Below, in pieces: positions 54,701 through 58,543 of a stretch of DNA of 64,000 nucleotides. The notes beneath the pieces were generated by a model. It had not been told where the DNA came from. It worked only from the letters and a program-made list of their open reading frames with translations, and did no database searches. The position numbers and the translations under genes are program-made. Source of the stretch: Orthonyx spaldingii (taxonomy: Eukaryota > Chordata > Aves > Passeriformes > Orthonychidae); assembly GCA_013397795.1 (NCBI GenBank), contig VZTJ01002643.1:635561-699560 (forward strand). Reading direction: 5' to 3'. Every line of letters starts with the position of its first letter. Position 1 is the stretch's first letter.

Positions 54701-57174
54701 CACTGGTTTTTTCTCCTAAGCTGCTCCCCCCAACCAGAGGCAGATGCCAGGCATCCACCAGAAAACAAGAAAATCCATAATAAAGATGAAAAATAAGAAC
54801 TGTAATAACAATAGTCTTTCAAGACTAACTTACAGAAAGGTTCTCAATGTGAAAACACTGAAAAATAAAGGGCATCATAAAATTCTGGAATGGCCTGGGT
54901 TGGAGGGGACCTTAAAACTCATCTCATTCCTCCCCTGGGAACTTTCCGCTATCCCAGGTCGCTCCAAGCCTCATCCAGCCTGAGATGATGTTTTTTTAAC
55001 AGGAATTTTAACTCATCCAGCCTGAGATGATGCTTTTTAACAGGAATTTTAACTCATCCAGCCTGAGATGATGCTTTTTAACAGGAATTTTAACTCATCC
55101 AGCCTGAGATGATGCTTTTTAACAGGAATTTTAACTCATCCAGCCTGAGATGATGCTTTTTCACAGGAATTTTAACTCAGAGATTCTTAAGCCAAAAGGT
55201 GTTTTCCATACTCTGCTCTCTCAGACACCCCAGCCAGGAGTGGAAGACACTGGGATCCAAACTGGCTCTGAAAGGAAACCCTGGTCATGTCTTCTGTATT
55301 TTAAAATTGCACATTTGTGTAAAGCCCATCACCACCTGCTGTTTCTGAATTATTACAAATGCCAGTTTTTGACCATCGCACCAAATGAAACTGTTAAGAA
55401 AAAGCTGTTAAAAACCAAGAGTGACCTTTTTTAACTGCTTGATGTCTGACTAATTCTGTCACCACCTCTCCCCAAACCACAGAAATCAGACCTTCTGTCC
55501 ATGGGCTGAATTGGTTGTACAGAGGTTGAACTCCCCTGCAAATGTTGGGGCAATCACAGATTTGAAAAAGGTTAAGAAAATACCTGATCTAGTAGAGACA
55601 AACTATATTTTTCTAAATAAGCAGGAGGTTTTATGGAATGAAATCTATTTTCTAACATTTTCCAGAATGTTTCCAGACCTTTGTTGCTAATTGATCCGGG
55701 ATGCAGTCAATTCTCTCTTCTACTGGTATCTTCTGACATTGTGGGTAAAAGTCTGTCAGGGAAATAAAGGAATGGGTTATTACCAGGATTTCTAAACTGC
55801 AGGAATAACTTGATCCCTGTGAACTCAACACCTGCTTCTGCTGGCTGCTTCTCACCATCCTGAACCTCTAAAAATAACAGAGATTCAAATGATTACAAAT
55901 TATAATTTATAATTATAATCTGTGATTTATTTTCACCTTTGGAAAACGGCACACAATTATTGCAGGTATGATGACTTCGCCTCAAATTTCTTGGGCGTAT
56001 GGGTGATATTGATAATTTTATTTCATTAGTCCACATTTCAGAAACTCCTGTGGGACAATGTGCTCTGCTTCATGTGAAAATGTGTGCAAAACTAAAAGTT
56101 GGAAGAAATTTTCTCTTTGTTCGACTGGACTGTTGTGGTGCTCCTTCCCCTGAGCCGTGGATTTCCACAGGAGCTGGAATTGGAGCATCAGGGAAAAGCA
56201 CCTTAAAGCTCCATGAAGATGTTCCTTTAGATCTCAGGCCTGTGGGACTGAATTTACAGTGGGCAGCTGTAGATGCTTAAAGGGAACCCTGAAGGTTACT
56301 TTATGCATTTGGGAACATTATTGATGTCTGGAACAAGGGCTGGGAAGTGCAGGAATGTGCCCTGGGCTGAGGTAGACACATACACACCCAGATTTGCATC
56401 TTTGCACCACCTGCACTGGTGTTTTTTGCTCAGGGGAATTCCTGCTCATGACAGAAACAGGAAAAAAATATGCAGATGTGAGTCTGGATGAGCAGCTTTA
56501 CTAAAACACCAATGTTTGCTTTGTATAAGGAATTATTTTTATTTTTCTGCCCTTTTCTCCTCCAGGCTTTTTGCTTCAGTCCCTGTGTGTGAATGGAATT
56601 ACACAAGATGCAGCTGGAAGTAAAGCAGGTGCTCTGTATCACACCCCTGGAAGACAAGGGCTTCCTGATGTACCAATTAGCAAGAAACACCATGGGATTT
56701 GAGGATTATGAAGTATGTTCCACACAATTTGGATGCTCCCACAAAGAGAAGGGATCGGGGCAATTTTTTTTCAGTGTTGCCTTGTTTTACACTCAAAAAA
56801 ATTATGAAATTATCTGAGGCCTATGTTCCTAAAGAAAGTCCAGTCCTGGGAGAGAGAGATAAAAGACTTTTCATGACAGTAAATCCTGACTCACACCGTT
56901 TATTACATTCATAACTTCGATTGTCTCATCCATAGGAAGGACGGGCCGTGATTCACCTTTGGATAAAGATATGCACAGAGCAGGGCCCCTGAGTCAGAGC
57001 TGAGCAGGTTCCCCTTAGGATTTGCTGCTCCAGCAGCCGTGGGAAGCACCTACCTGGGGATTTGACTCCGGGTGTCCCCGTGGCCAGGAGCCCGATGAGG
57101 ACACACAGGATCACTGTCACCAGCGAGAAGAGCACGATCAGGCTGAGCTCCAGCCCACTGAACTTCCTGCCCAT
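15733..57174 (-). CDS. SI: Sucrase-isomaltase, intestinal (47 coding exons, complete)
   Basis: This is a brush-border disaccharidase that hydrolyses alpha-1,6 and alpha-1,4 glucosidic bonds (isomaltase half) and sucrose/maltose (sucrase half) at the outer face of the enterocyte apical membrane. Joining 47 exons with GT-AG introns gives one frame of 1808 codons plus TAA. Seen in order: a type II anchor (residues ~10-31), trefoil 1 with six Cys (46, 57, 68, 73, 74, 86), GH31 unit 1 with WIDMNE (nucleophile D486) and HWLGDN (D585), trefoil 2 (C924, C935, C940, C953), a tryptic-type Arg (R985), and GH31 unit 2 with WIDMNE (D1377) and HWLGDN (D1482). SI was chosen over the paralogue MGAM because the N-terminus (KFSGLE, LIVLF, LATxTP) and the cleavage Arg match SI. 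Several C-half segments look more like MGAM. The exon count with exon 1 (48) is the number I recall for human SI. The exon boundaries are my reading and have not been checked against transcripts. Confidence 0.93.
16791..16868. repeat. AT-rich minisatellite, three copies of a 26-bp unit
   Basis: The unit starts TATTTTAAATATGCTAAATA and ends TATAAA; the third copy has TAAGTACATAAA. It lies about 90 bp past the donor of coding exon 46. Confidence 0.95.
16962..17132 (-). CDS. SI: SI coding exon 46: distal C-terminal domain, sucrase unit
   Basis: Residues 1732-1788. It contains TALDIRVVHQNYTDPNHLVF, VLGMPTRVSQVTVTQNG and TYSSTKK. It has 171 nt, identical to paralogous coding exon 23. Acceptor CTTCCTTCCAG, donor AAGAAG|GTGAGA. 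Confidence 0.92.
17190..17348 (+). repeat. CR1 LINE fragment in SI intron
   Basis: GGCTGCCCCTGGATCCCTGG, GACCAGGTTGGACATTGG, GGAAGGTGTCCCTGG, CCCTCCCAACCCAAATCATT. It is antisense to SI, in the intron between coding exons 45 and 46. Confidence 0.88.
18368..18417 (-). CDS. SI: SI coding exon 45: distal C-terminal domain, sucrase unit
   Basis: Residues 1715-1731. It encodes DAYEDGVYLLTSFTANQ (Asp split across the junction), in 50 nt, identical in length to paralogous coding exon 22. Acceptor TTTACAACAG, donor AATCAG|GTAATC. Confidence 0.92.
19688..19776 (-). CDS. SI: SI coding exon 44: sucrase unit, RKNPMGL and YWDDG
   Basis: Residues 1685-1715. It contains RKNPMGLTVALDEAVFAQGH and LYWDDGVRI. 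It has 89 nt, identical to paralogous coding exon 21, with the same first residues (RKNPMGL). Donor CATTG|GTACGT. Confidence 0.94.
19982..20106 (-). CDS. SI: SI coding exon 43: sucrase unit, LHIRGGHILPWQ segment
   Basis: Residues 1644-1685. It contains LPAPLDHINLHIRGGHILPW; the PAPLDHINLH run is MGAM-like. Acceptor TTAACATAG has a long T tract that runs into the assembly gap. It has 125 nt, identical to paralogous coding exon 20. Confidence 0.94.
20129..20187. other. Assembly gap (59 N) inside a poly-A/T tract
   Basis: The N run is bounded by 15 A on the left and 17 A on the right. It begins 22 bp from the acceptor of coding exon 43, inside the intron, so no coding sequence is lost, but the branch-point region of that intron is not visible. 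Confidence 0.98.
20808..20864 (-). CDS. SI: SI coding exon 42: sucrase unit, NAYFPNATWYDF segment
   Basis: Residues 1625-1643. It encodes NERTVNAYFPNATWYDFYT; 57 nt, identical to paralogous coding exon 19. Only 90 nt of intron separate it from coding exon 41. Confidence 0.94.
20955..21039 (-). CDS. SI: SI coding exon 41: proximal C-terminal domain, sucrase unit
   Basis: Residues 1596-1624. It contains FVEDRNTWDIDEQFLWGPAL and LISPVLRP. It has 85 nt, identical to paralogous coding exon 18. Confidence 0.94.
21571..21719 (-). CDS. SI: SI coding exon 40: end of sucrase barrel
   Basis: Residues 1547-1596. It contains RQDPVAWNSTFEDISRHVL, TIRYALLPYLYTLMHDAHAH and VVRPLLH. Donor CATGA|GTAAGT leaves two bases, completed as Glu1596. 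Confidence 0.95.
22909..23025 (-). CDS. SI: SI coding exon 39: sucrase unit, GADICGF segment
   Basis: Residues 1508-1546. It contains TGADICGFFQDAEYEMC and RWMQLGAFYPFSRNHN. FFQDAEYEMC is an MGAM-type sequence; human SI has FFNNSEYHLC. It has 117 nt, as has paralogous coding exon 16. Confidence 0.95.
23117..23151 (-). CDS. SI: SI coding exon 38: 35-nt mini-exon, sucrase unit
   Basis: Residues 1496-1507. This mini-exon of 35 nt encodes GMLEFSLFGISY with the first Gly split across the junction. Acceptor CTCTTTCAG and donor TCTTAT|GTAAGC are both strong. The equivalent residues in the isomaltase half are fused to coding exon 15. Confidence 0.94.
23527..23640 (+). repeat. CR1 LINE fragment in SI intron
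   Basis: GCCAGGTTGGATAAAGCTTGG, GAAGGTGTCCCTGCC, AAGGTCCCTCCCAACCCAAA. It ends about 30 bp from coding exon 37 and is antisense to SI. Confidence 0.86.
23671..23804 (-). CDS. SI: SI coding exon 37: acid/base residue of sucrase unit
   Basis: Residues 1451-1496. It contains GERGIVITRSTYPSSGRWAG and HWLGDNTAAWDQL; D1482 is the predicted acid/base (human D1500). The exon is markedly GC-rich. It is the first part of what is a single exon (coding exon 15) in the isomaltase half. Confidence 0.96.
25295..26111 (+). mobile_element. Avian ERV LTR (degenerate) in SI intron
   Basis: About 0.8 kb resembling a common bird ERV LTR that I know from other avian introns: CAGCAAGGTTTTGGCAATGG, GCCCATCAGCAG, CCACCTGCAGCCCCTGAAGG, TGTGGACCCCTGGAGAG, GGTGAGTGATCTCTCCCTG, TATTTTCTCTCCTCTTCCCA, CAGGGCTCAACCCACCAC. 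It sits between coding exons 36 and 37. A 186-codon open frame across it on the minus strand is incidental. Confidence 0.65.
27039..27177 (-). CDS. SI: SI coding exon 36: sucrase unit, HYDVHNLYGWSQ segment
   Basis: Residues 1405-1451. It contains GLSFKTSCMEAQQHLADGTPV and YDVHNLYGWSQTKPT. Acceptor TTTCCACAAG, donor TGGA|GTAAGTG; the split codon gives Glu1451. Paralogous to coding exon 14 but 21 nt longer. Confidence 0.95.
28013..28097 (-). CDS. SI: SI coding exon 35: catalytic nucleophile of sucrase unit
   Basis: Residues 1377-1405. It opens DMNEPAAFVNG; D1377 is the predicted nucleophile (human sucrase D1394). Both human paralogues have DMNEPSSF, so the Ser-Ser to Ala-Ala change is notable. 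NGAVxGC and PPYMP resemble MGAM. It has 85 nt, as has paralogous coding exon 13. Confidence 0.96.
28235..28545 (+). repeat. CR1 LINE fragment in SI intron
   Basis: About 310 bp: GATGGGATATTGGGAAGGAA, CAGGGTGCCCAGAGAGGTTG, CATCCCTGGAAGTGTCCAAG, GAAGGTGTCCCTGCCCTTGG, then AATATTCTGTGATTCAG. It lies between coding exons 34 and 35, antisense to SI. Confidence 0.9.
28711..28842 (-). CDS. SI: SI coding exon 34: sucrase unit, AFPDFFRNST segment
   Basis: Residues 1333-1376. It contains LYAAHAAFPDFFRNSTVEWW and ends RSLKFDGLWI just before the nucleophile. FFRNST and RSLKFDG are MGAM-like (human SI has FFRTST and MKFDG). Confidence 0.95.
29107..29169 (-). CDS. SI: SI coding exon 33: sucrase unit, short variable exon
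   Basis: Residues 1312-1332. It encodes VWSFLPNVQINDSLP and ends QVE, with 63 nt in phase 0. Mammalian SI and MGAM have VWPD/VWPDF here; this protein has VWSFLP. Acceptor CCTGTTAG, donor GTAGAG|GTAAAT. Confidence 0.9.
29267..29374 (-). CDS. SI: SI coding exon 32: sucrase unit, DPAIS segment
   Basis: Residues 1276-1311. It opens DPAISANETDYPAFTRGVEND and continues VFMKWPDTNEI. Together with coding exon 33 it covers the region encoded by single coding exon 11 in the first half. Confidence 0.94.
29479..29607 (-). CDS. SI: SI coding exon 31: sucrase unit, SDIDYM segment
   Basis: Residues 1233-1275. It contains DVQYSDIDYMERQVDFTIG and RFAGLPALINKIKAEGMRF. The FAGxPALIN part resembles MGAM rather than human SI. 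Confidence 0.95.
30322..30447 (-). CDS. SI: SI coding exon 30: start of sucrase barrel
   Basis: Residues 1191-1232. It contains GRPVMPAYWSLGFQLCRYGY and the helix VEQMKAAQIPY. It has 126 nt, identical to paralogous coding exon 9. Donor CCCTAT|GTATGT. Confidence 0.95.
30537..30649 (-). CDS. SI: SI coding exon 29: sucrase unit, TYRTTGGILDFY segment
   Basis: Residues 1153-1190. It contains VTFQPTPALTYRTTGGILDF and LGPTPELVVQEY. It has 113 nt, identical to paralogous coding exon 8. Confidence 0.95.
30740..31037 (+). repeat. CR1 LINE fragment in SI intron
   Basis: It shares TCCCTGTGAGGGTGGGGA, GGGTGCCCAGAGAAGTTG and CCTGGAAGTGTCCAAGGTCA with the copy at 28235-28545, so the two belong to one CR1 subfamily. 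It ends 20 bp before coding exon 28. Confidence 0.9.
31058..31154 (-). CDS. SI: SI coding exon 28: sucrase unit, NSNAM segment
   Basis: Residues 1121-1153. It contains MNSYGYQPFYMALEEDGNAHG and VLLLNSNAM. One base is left at the donor (ATGG|GTAAG), completed as Asp1153. Paralogous to coding exon 7. Confidence 0.94.
31418..31586 (-). CDS. SI: SI coding exon 27: sucrase unit, YGLGEAEH segment
   Basis: Residues 1064-1120. It contains FTFSDMFIQISTRLASQYI, YGLGEAEH and NWHTWGMFTRDQPP. The FTFSDMFI run is closer to MGAM; the rest fits both paralogues. Confidence 0.95.
32591..32745 (-). CDS. SI: SI coding exon 26: beta-sandwich of sucrase unit
   Basis: Residues 1013-1064. It contains RYEVPVPLNLP, RLYDVSLQIKPFGIKIRRKS, the second copy of the GH31 N-terminal beta domain. 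Paralogous to coding exon 5 (155 versus 152 nt). Confidence 0.94.
33525..33731 (-). CDS. SI: SI coding exon 25: end of trefoil 2 and isomaltase/sucrase cleavage region
   Basis: Residues 944-1012. It contains VPACFYS (last trefoil Cys, C953), LNSFKARANEAS and PISTLQLEVKYH. Aligned to human SI, R985 falls at the pancreatic-trypsin cleavage Arg (human R1007), with Ala instead of Ile after it. Human MGAM has no Arg at this position. The exon covers what coding exons 3 and 4 do in the first half. Confidence 0.93.
34988..35137 (-). CDS. SI: SI coding exon 24: end of isomaltase unit and start of trefoil 2
   Basis: Residues 894-943. The first 20 residues close the isomaltase unit (IQLELGKSYTIKW, equivalent to the protein's own C-terminus in coding exon 47). 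Then RFDCHPG, C935 and LGCSWE begin the second trefoil domain. The exon shows where the internal duplication was joined. Confidence 0.92.
35609..35779 (-). CDS. SI: SI coding exon 23: distal C-terminal domain, isomaltase unit
   Basis: Residues 837-893. It contains YSDPNNLKFEEIKVLG, resembling the same position in MGAM, and ends ITYDPVRK. It has 171 nt, identical to paralogous coding exon 46. Confidence 0.92.
37086..37135 (-). CDS. SI: SI coding exon 22: distal C-terminal domain, isomaltase unit
   Basis: Residues 820-836. This short exon (50 nt) encodes TIENKAYIYYQFNVSN. Its identity rests on phase continuity and on the equal length of paralogous coding exon 45. Acceptor CCTTTTAG, donor TCCAAT|GTAAG. 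Confidence 0.9.
37509..37552. repeat. (GAT/AAC/AAT)n microsatellite
   Basis: GATGATGATAACAACAACAA is followed by AAT and AAC triplets in the intron between coding exons 21 and 22. Confidence 0.9.
38351..38439 (-). CDS. SI: SI coding exon 21: isomaltase unit, RKNPMGL and FWDDGE
   Basis: Residues 790-820. It contains SRKNPMGLIIALD (the first residue is completed across the junction) and GDLFWDDGES, the distal C-terminal domain hallmark. It has 89 nt, as has paralogous coding exon 44. Confidence 0.94.
38804..38928 (-). CDS. SI: SI coding exon 20: isomaltase unit, LHLRGGYIFPTQ segment
   Basis: Residues 749-790. It contains GLHLRGGYIFPTQQPNTTT, a conserved C-terminal domain block. The YIFPTQQPNTTT part matches MGAM better than human SI. 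Acceptor TTTCATAAAG. Its 125-nt length is identical to that of paralogous coding exon 43. Confidence 0.94.
39308..39364 (-). CDS. SI: SI coding exon 19: isomaltase unit, YFPDAVWYDY segment
   Basis: Residues 730-748. It contains VYFPDAVWYDYDT. It has 57 nt, the same as paralogous coding exon 42. Acceptor CTCTTTCAG, donor GACACG|GTAAGG. Confidence 0.94.
40091..40175 (-). CDS. SI: SI coding exon 18: proximal C-terminal domain, isomaltase unit
   Basis: Residues 701-729. It contains TTWSIDRQFLWGPGLLISPVLEP, the first strands of the proximal C-terminal beta domain. It has 85 nt, as has paralogous coding exon 41. Confidence 0.94.
40450..40604 (-). CDS. SI: SI coding exon 17: end of isomaltase barrel
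   Basis: Residues 650-701. It contains QDPAAFGADS, YLNIRYTLLPYLYTLLYKAH and TVVRPLLH, the last barrel helices. Paralogous to coding exon 40 (155 versus 149 nt). Confidence 0.94.
41093..41209 (-). CDS. SI: SI coding exon 16: isomaltase unit, GADICGF segment
   Basis: Residues 611-649. It contains IGADICGF, TTEELCRRWMQ and GAFYPFSRNHN, a near-invariant GH31 block that includes active-site Arg and His. Its 117-nt length equals that of paralogous coding exon 39. Confidence 0.95.
41769..41940 (-). CDS. SI: SI coding exon 15: acid/base residue of isomaltase unit
   Basis: Residues 553-610. It contains RSTFAGSGKHAGHWLGDN, with D585 as the predicted general acid/base (human D604), then PGMLEFGLFGFPY. 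It is a single exon of 172 nt, whereas the sucrase half splits the same stretch into coding exons 37 and 38 (134 + 35 nt). Confidence 0.95.
42305..42422 (-). CDS. SI: SI coding exon 14: isomaltase unit, MYSKTICMDA segment
   Basis: Residues 514-553. It contains ILDRLMYSKTICMDAVQ and HYDVHSLYGYSM, close to mammalian SI. The acceptor is unusual in ending GAG (TTTCTTCGAG), which is uncommon but functional in vertebrates. The donor CACAA|GTAAGG leaves two bases, completed as Lys553. Confidence 0.92.
43029..43113 (-). CDS. SI: SI coding exon 13: catalytic nucleophile of isomaltase unit
   Basis: Residues 486-514. It opens with DMNEVSSF; D486 is the GH31 nucleophile by comparison with the family (human isomaltase D505). 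It continues NNLNYPPYTP, matching SI more closely than MGAM. Its 85-nt length is identical to that of paralogous coding exon 35. Confidence 0.96.
43546..44000 (+). mobile_element. Second copy of the same LTR family, split by a CR1
   Basis: The left piece (43546-43698) has AAGATTTAGGTTTACTTCTC and AAATTAGTTTT; the right piece (43863-44000) has TCTCTGTCTTTATCTTGACC, CCTATATTTTCTTTCCAGCT and GGTGTCCACCCAAGGTCACC. These follow the order seen in the 3' part of the LTR at 25295-26111. The CR1 at 43699-43862 lies between them. Confidence 0.55.
43699..43862 (-). repeat. CR1 LINE fragment inserted in an LTR
   Basis: Reverse complement of a CR1 3' end: ATCATGGAATTACAGAATTA, CAAGGCCATTGAGTCCAACC, CAAAGATGGGGACTCC. 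LTR-like sequence continues on both sides, so this copy appears to have interrupted an older element. Confidence 0.75.
44341..44454 (-). CDS. SI: SI coding exon 12: isomaltase unit, VWPGETVFPDFTNP segment
   Basis: Residues 448-485. It contains VWPGETVFPDFTNP, then ends YDGLWI, so the catalytic signature is split just before its Asp. Donor TGGATT|GTGAGT. Paralogous to coding exon 34 (114 versus 132 nt). Confidence 0.95.
44738..44922. repeat. AT-rich low-complexity tract with repeated TTAATGTAA words
   Basis: A stretch with almost no G or C in which TTAATGTAA-like words recur about six times and TTAGGGTTAATGT occurs twice. It lies in the intron between coding exons 11 and 12. Confidence 0.7.
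45102..45221 (-). CDS. SI: SI coding exon 11: isomaltase unit, DPAIS segment
   Basis: Residues 408-447. It contains DPAIS at its first codons and RRVWVNESDG. In the sucrase half the equivalent stretch is spread over coding exons 32 and 33, so the two halves differ in intron content here. Confidence 0.94.
45385..45516 (-). CDS. SI: SI coding exon 10: isomaltase unit, TDIDYM segment
   Basis: Residues 364-407. It contains DVQVTDIDYME, whose acidic residues line the -1 subsite in GH31 enzymes, and QKYIIIL, the next barrel strand. Paralogous to coding exon 31 (132 versus 129 nt). Confidence 0.95.
45970..46095 (-). CDS. SI: SI coding exon 9: start of the isomaltase (beta/alpha)8 barrel
   Basis: Residues 322-363. 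It contains LPALPSYWSLGFQLSRWNY, the invariant 'P-YW-LGFQ' barrel start of GH31, then the helix VKKVVERNRAIGLPY. Its 126-nt length is identical to that of paralogous coding exon 30. Donor CCCTAT|GTGAGT. Confidence 0.95.
46649..46761 (-). CDS. SI: SI coding exon 8: isomaltase unit, TYRTIGGILDFY segment
   Basis: Residues 284-321. It contains VTYRTIGGILDFYIFLGDTPE, the end of the beta-sandwich leading into the catalytic barrel. Its 113-nt length is identical to that of the paralogous coding exon 29. Confidence 0.94.
47391..47490 (-). CDS. SI: SI coding exon 7: isomaltase unit, NSNAM segment
   Basis: Residues 251-284. It contains NLYGVQTFFLCLED and SFGVFLMNSNAM, a conserved GH31 strand pair. The acceptor TTTTAG and donor ATGG|GTAAG are clear. 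One base remains, which with AG of the next exon makes Glu284. Paralogous to coding exon 28. Confidence 0.94.
48836..49007 (-). CDS. SI: SI coding exon 6: isomaltase unit, YGVGEHVH segment
   Basis: Residues 193-250. It contains LFDTTIGPL across the junction, LPSSNIYGVGEHVH and NWKTWPIFSRD. The YGxGE motif is the conserved GH31 loop at the entrance of the barrel. It is paralogous to coding exon 27 of the sucrase half (172 versus 169 nt). Confidence 0.94.
49008..50381 (-). other. SI: SI intron between coding exons 5 and 6
   Basis: It contains a diverged pair of 56-57 bp direct repeats at 49486-49541 and 50163-50219. Otherwise I see nothing recognisable in it. Confidence 0.6.
50382..50533 (-). 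CDS. SI: SI coding exon 5: beta-sandwich of isomaltase unit
   Basis: Residues 143-193. It contains ITDP, RFEVPHEHV and NPFGIVVTR, the conserved 'FEVP ... NPFxI' pattern of GH31 N-terminal domains. It is GC-rich compared with the surrounding intron. Donor GTGCT|GTGAGT leaves two bases that combine with the next exon to give Leu193. Confidence 0.93.
51181..51290 (-). CDS. SI: SI coding exon 4: N-terminal beta domain of isomaltase unit
   Basis: Residues 106-142. It contains LNRLPSPSLFGND and TPNRFRFK, the start of the GH31 N-terminal beta-sandwich and very close to mammalian SI. Acceptor TCTCCCAAG, donor TTCAAG|GTCAGT. Confidence 0.92.
51369..51489 (-). CDS. SI: SI coding exon 3: rest of trefoil domain 1
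   Basis: Residues 66-106. It contains LRGCCW and VPWCFF, the conserved second half of the P-type trefoil (C68, C73, C74, C86), then HGYRVQG. Acceptor GTTGCTCAG, donor GGCAG|GTGAGC; one base is left over, completed by the next exon to give Gly106. Confidence 0.92.
54880..54982 (-). repeat. CR1 LINE fragment in SI intron
   Basis: TAAAATTCTGGAATGGCCTG, GGTTGGAGGGGACCTTAAA, GTCGCTCCAAGCCTCATCC. It stops at CATCCAGCCTG, which is also the first part of the tandem repeat unit that follows. Confidence 0.82.
54971..55177. repeat. Minisatellite, five copies of a 41-bp unit
   Basis: Five near-identical units start TCATCCAGCCTGAGATGATG and end GGAATTTTAAC. The first has one extra T; the last has TTTTTCACAGG instead of TTTTTAACAGG. 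It lies in the large intron between coding exons 2 and 3. Confidence 0.95.
55679..55752 (-). CDS. SI: SI coding exon 2: start of trefoil domain 1
   Basis: Residues 41-65, including C46 and C57 (segment RIDCIPDQ, typical of SI/MGAM trefoils). The acceptor is TTTCCCTGACAG. The donor is weak (AACAAAG|GTCTGG), but the phase is right and the reading resumes exactly at the trefoil Cys of the next exon. In mammals the Ser/Thr-rich stalk lies before this point; only about 14 residues separate the anchor from C46 here. Confidence 0.85.
57054..57174 (-). CDS. SI: SI coding exon 1: start codon and membrane anchor
   Basis: Residues 1-41. It begins MGRKFSGLELS, followed by ~20 hydrophobic residues (about 10-31) forming an uncleaved signal anchor. 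The ATG directly follows an acceptor (GGGTTTCTAG), so the 5' UTR must lie in an upstream exon. The donor is CCCCAG|GTAGGTG, and the last base is completed by the next exon to give Asp41. The N-terminal match to mammalian SI (KFSGLE then SLIVLF) is what fixes orthology. Confidence 0.92.
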
Positions 57175-58543
57175 CTAGAAACCCGGAGAAACACCATTGG
57201 TGAAAGTGAAACACAAGGAGCCGCTGTAAATTACGTGTTCAATTTATTAAATTAGCAACTTTTATAAACTATTCAGGTTTTAAGCAATATCACCTAATTC
57301 TGAGGTTTAAATAAAACAATCCTTAAAGACTATGTGCAATCAATTTCCAACTCAGGGCAACTCACCCAGTGCTGATTATGAAATGATGACACTGAGAAAT
57401 GTATTTTGCTCCCTGCAAATCACTGAGCACAGAACAATTTACTCCTGAGATGAACCATGGAGTTTCCCACAGCTGACTAAAATTGCTGAAACAGAAAACA
57501 AATAATATCTTTTTCCCTTTTTTTCCCCCCCCCCTTTTTTAAGCTTTCTCTTCTCCTTTAGAGCAACCACAAGTCTGTTTGGTTTTTACAAAGGAGGAAC
57601 TCGATTTGTTAAAAATATACCTGAGAAAAGCTCAAATAAACTCTGAGGGTGTGTTCAGGACACGTGGGGAAGGCAGGACTGAGGTAAATTGCTCATTTGT
57701 ACAGTGGGACAACAGATTGTGCACAAGCTCATGGTACAGGGGTTACTGCTGAAATCACAGCTGAAACATGGGAAATAAATCAATGGAGTCAGTGCCTTAA
57801 AAGCTGTGGAAAACATGAGGTTTTCCCAAATCCTTTTTTTAATTTTTTGGTGAGCAAGGCACACTGTGCCAAGGGAGCTCTGCTGGCTCAGGGAACAACG
57901 TAGAACCATTAACACTGAACTGTACACCAGCAATCAAACTACTTAAAATTAATTAAAACTAATTAAAACTAATCTCAGCATCCAGATCAATACACAGTGG
58001 CAGCTACTACTGCATTTAACTTGTGGTTATGAGAATTTAACCTCATAAAACACAGTTAAATACAGAGAAATTGGTTCTTTTTAGTTGAGAAAGTGTGGGA
58101 GCACATGTGCATTGCACTGGCACATCAGAACACTTCTACAGGTTTTAGTGATGACCCACAGGAGTGAAAAATACTTTAGCATAAACTATTTTGTGTGTGA
58201 AACAACAGTTTAAATCTTTGTATGCTCCTGCTGCCATTTTTAACCCATCTCTCTCCCTCTATCCCAACCTAAAAACCCCTTTTGCTGTGCTGTCCCAGAC
58301 AATACCATTCTAAAACTTAAAAAAGCTAATTATCATTTTCCTGAAAAGCAGGGTTTTATTCAGGTTCTTGTCATTAAAGCCTCCTATCTCGTTGATTTTC
58401 AGACCTTTCTTCTCATGGTCTCCCTCCAAACCCTAAAACACTGGAAATAAGATTTTATAAATTGAAGTTCTGTTGTGTGATGAGCACTACCCAGTGAGGC
58501 AGAGCTCTCCAGAACCTTGGAAGCAATAAAACAAATACCATAC
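57175..58543 (-). other. SI: Putative first intron of SI
   Basis: It runs from the proposed exon 1 donor to the acceptor in front of the ATG. It contains a C-rich run near 57524-57535 and no repeat or exon that I recognise. Confidence 0.5.

Larger units (their letters stand above)
51490..55678 (-). other. SI: SI intron between coding exons 2 and 3 (largest, ~4.2 kb)
   Basis: It holds a CCTT run (53858-53877), a CR1 fragment (54880-54982) and the 41-bp minisatellite. I found no further in-frame exon that would supply the missing stalk. The two flanking exons join in phase 0 without it. Confidence 0.7.

Noticed and set aside
15733..57174. Maltase-glucoamylase (MGAM) as the gene's identity
   Set aside because: Several C-half segments are MGAM-like, but the N-terminus (KFSGLE...LIVLF), the cleavage Arg at 985 and exons 13-14 are SI-type. 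A neighbouring-gene (BCHE, SLITRK3) check would settle it but lies outside the window.
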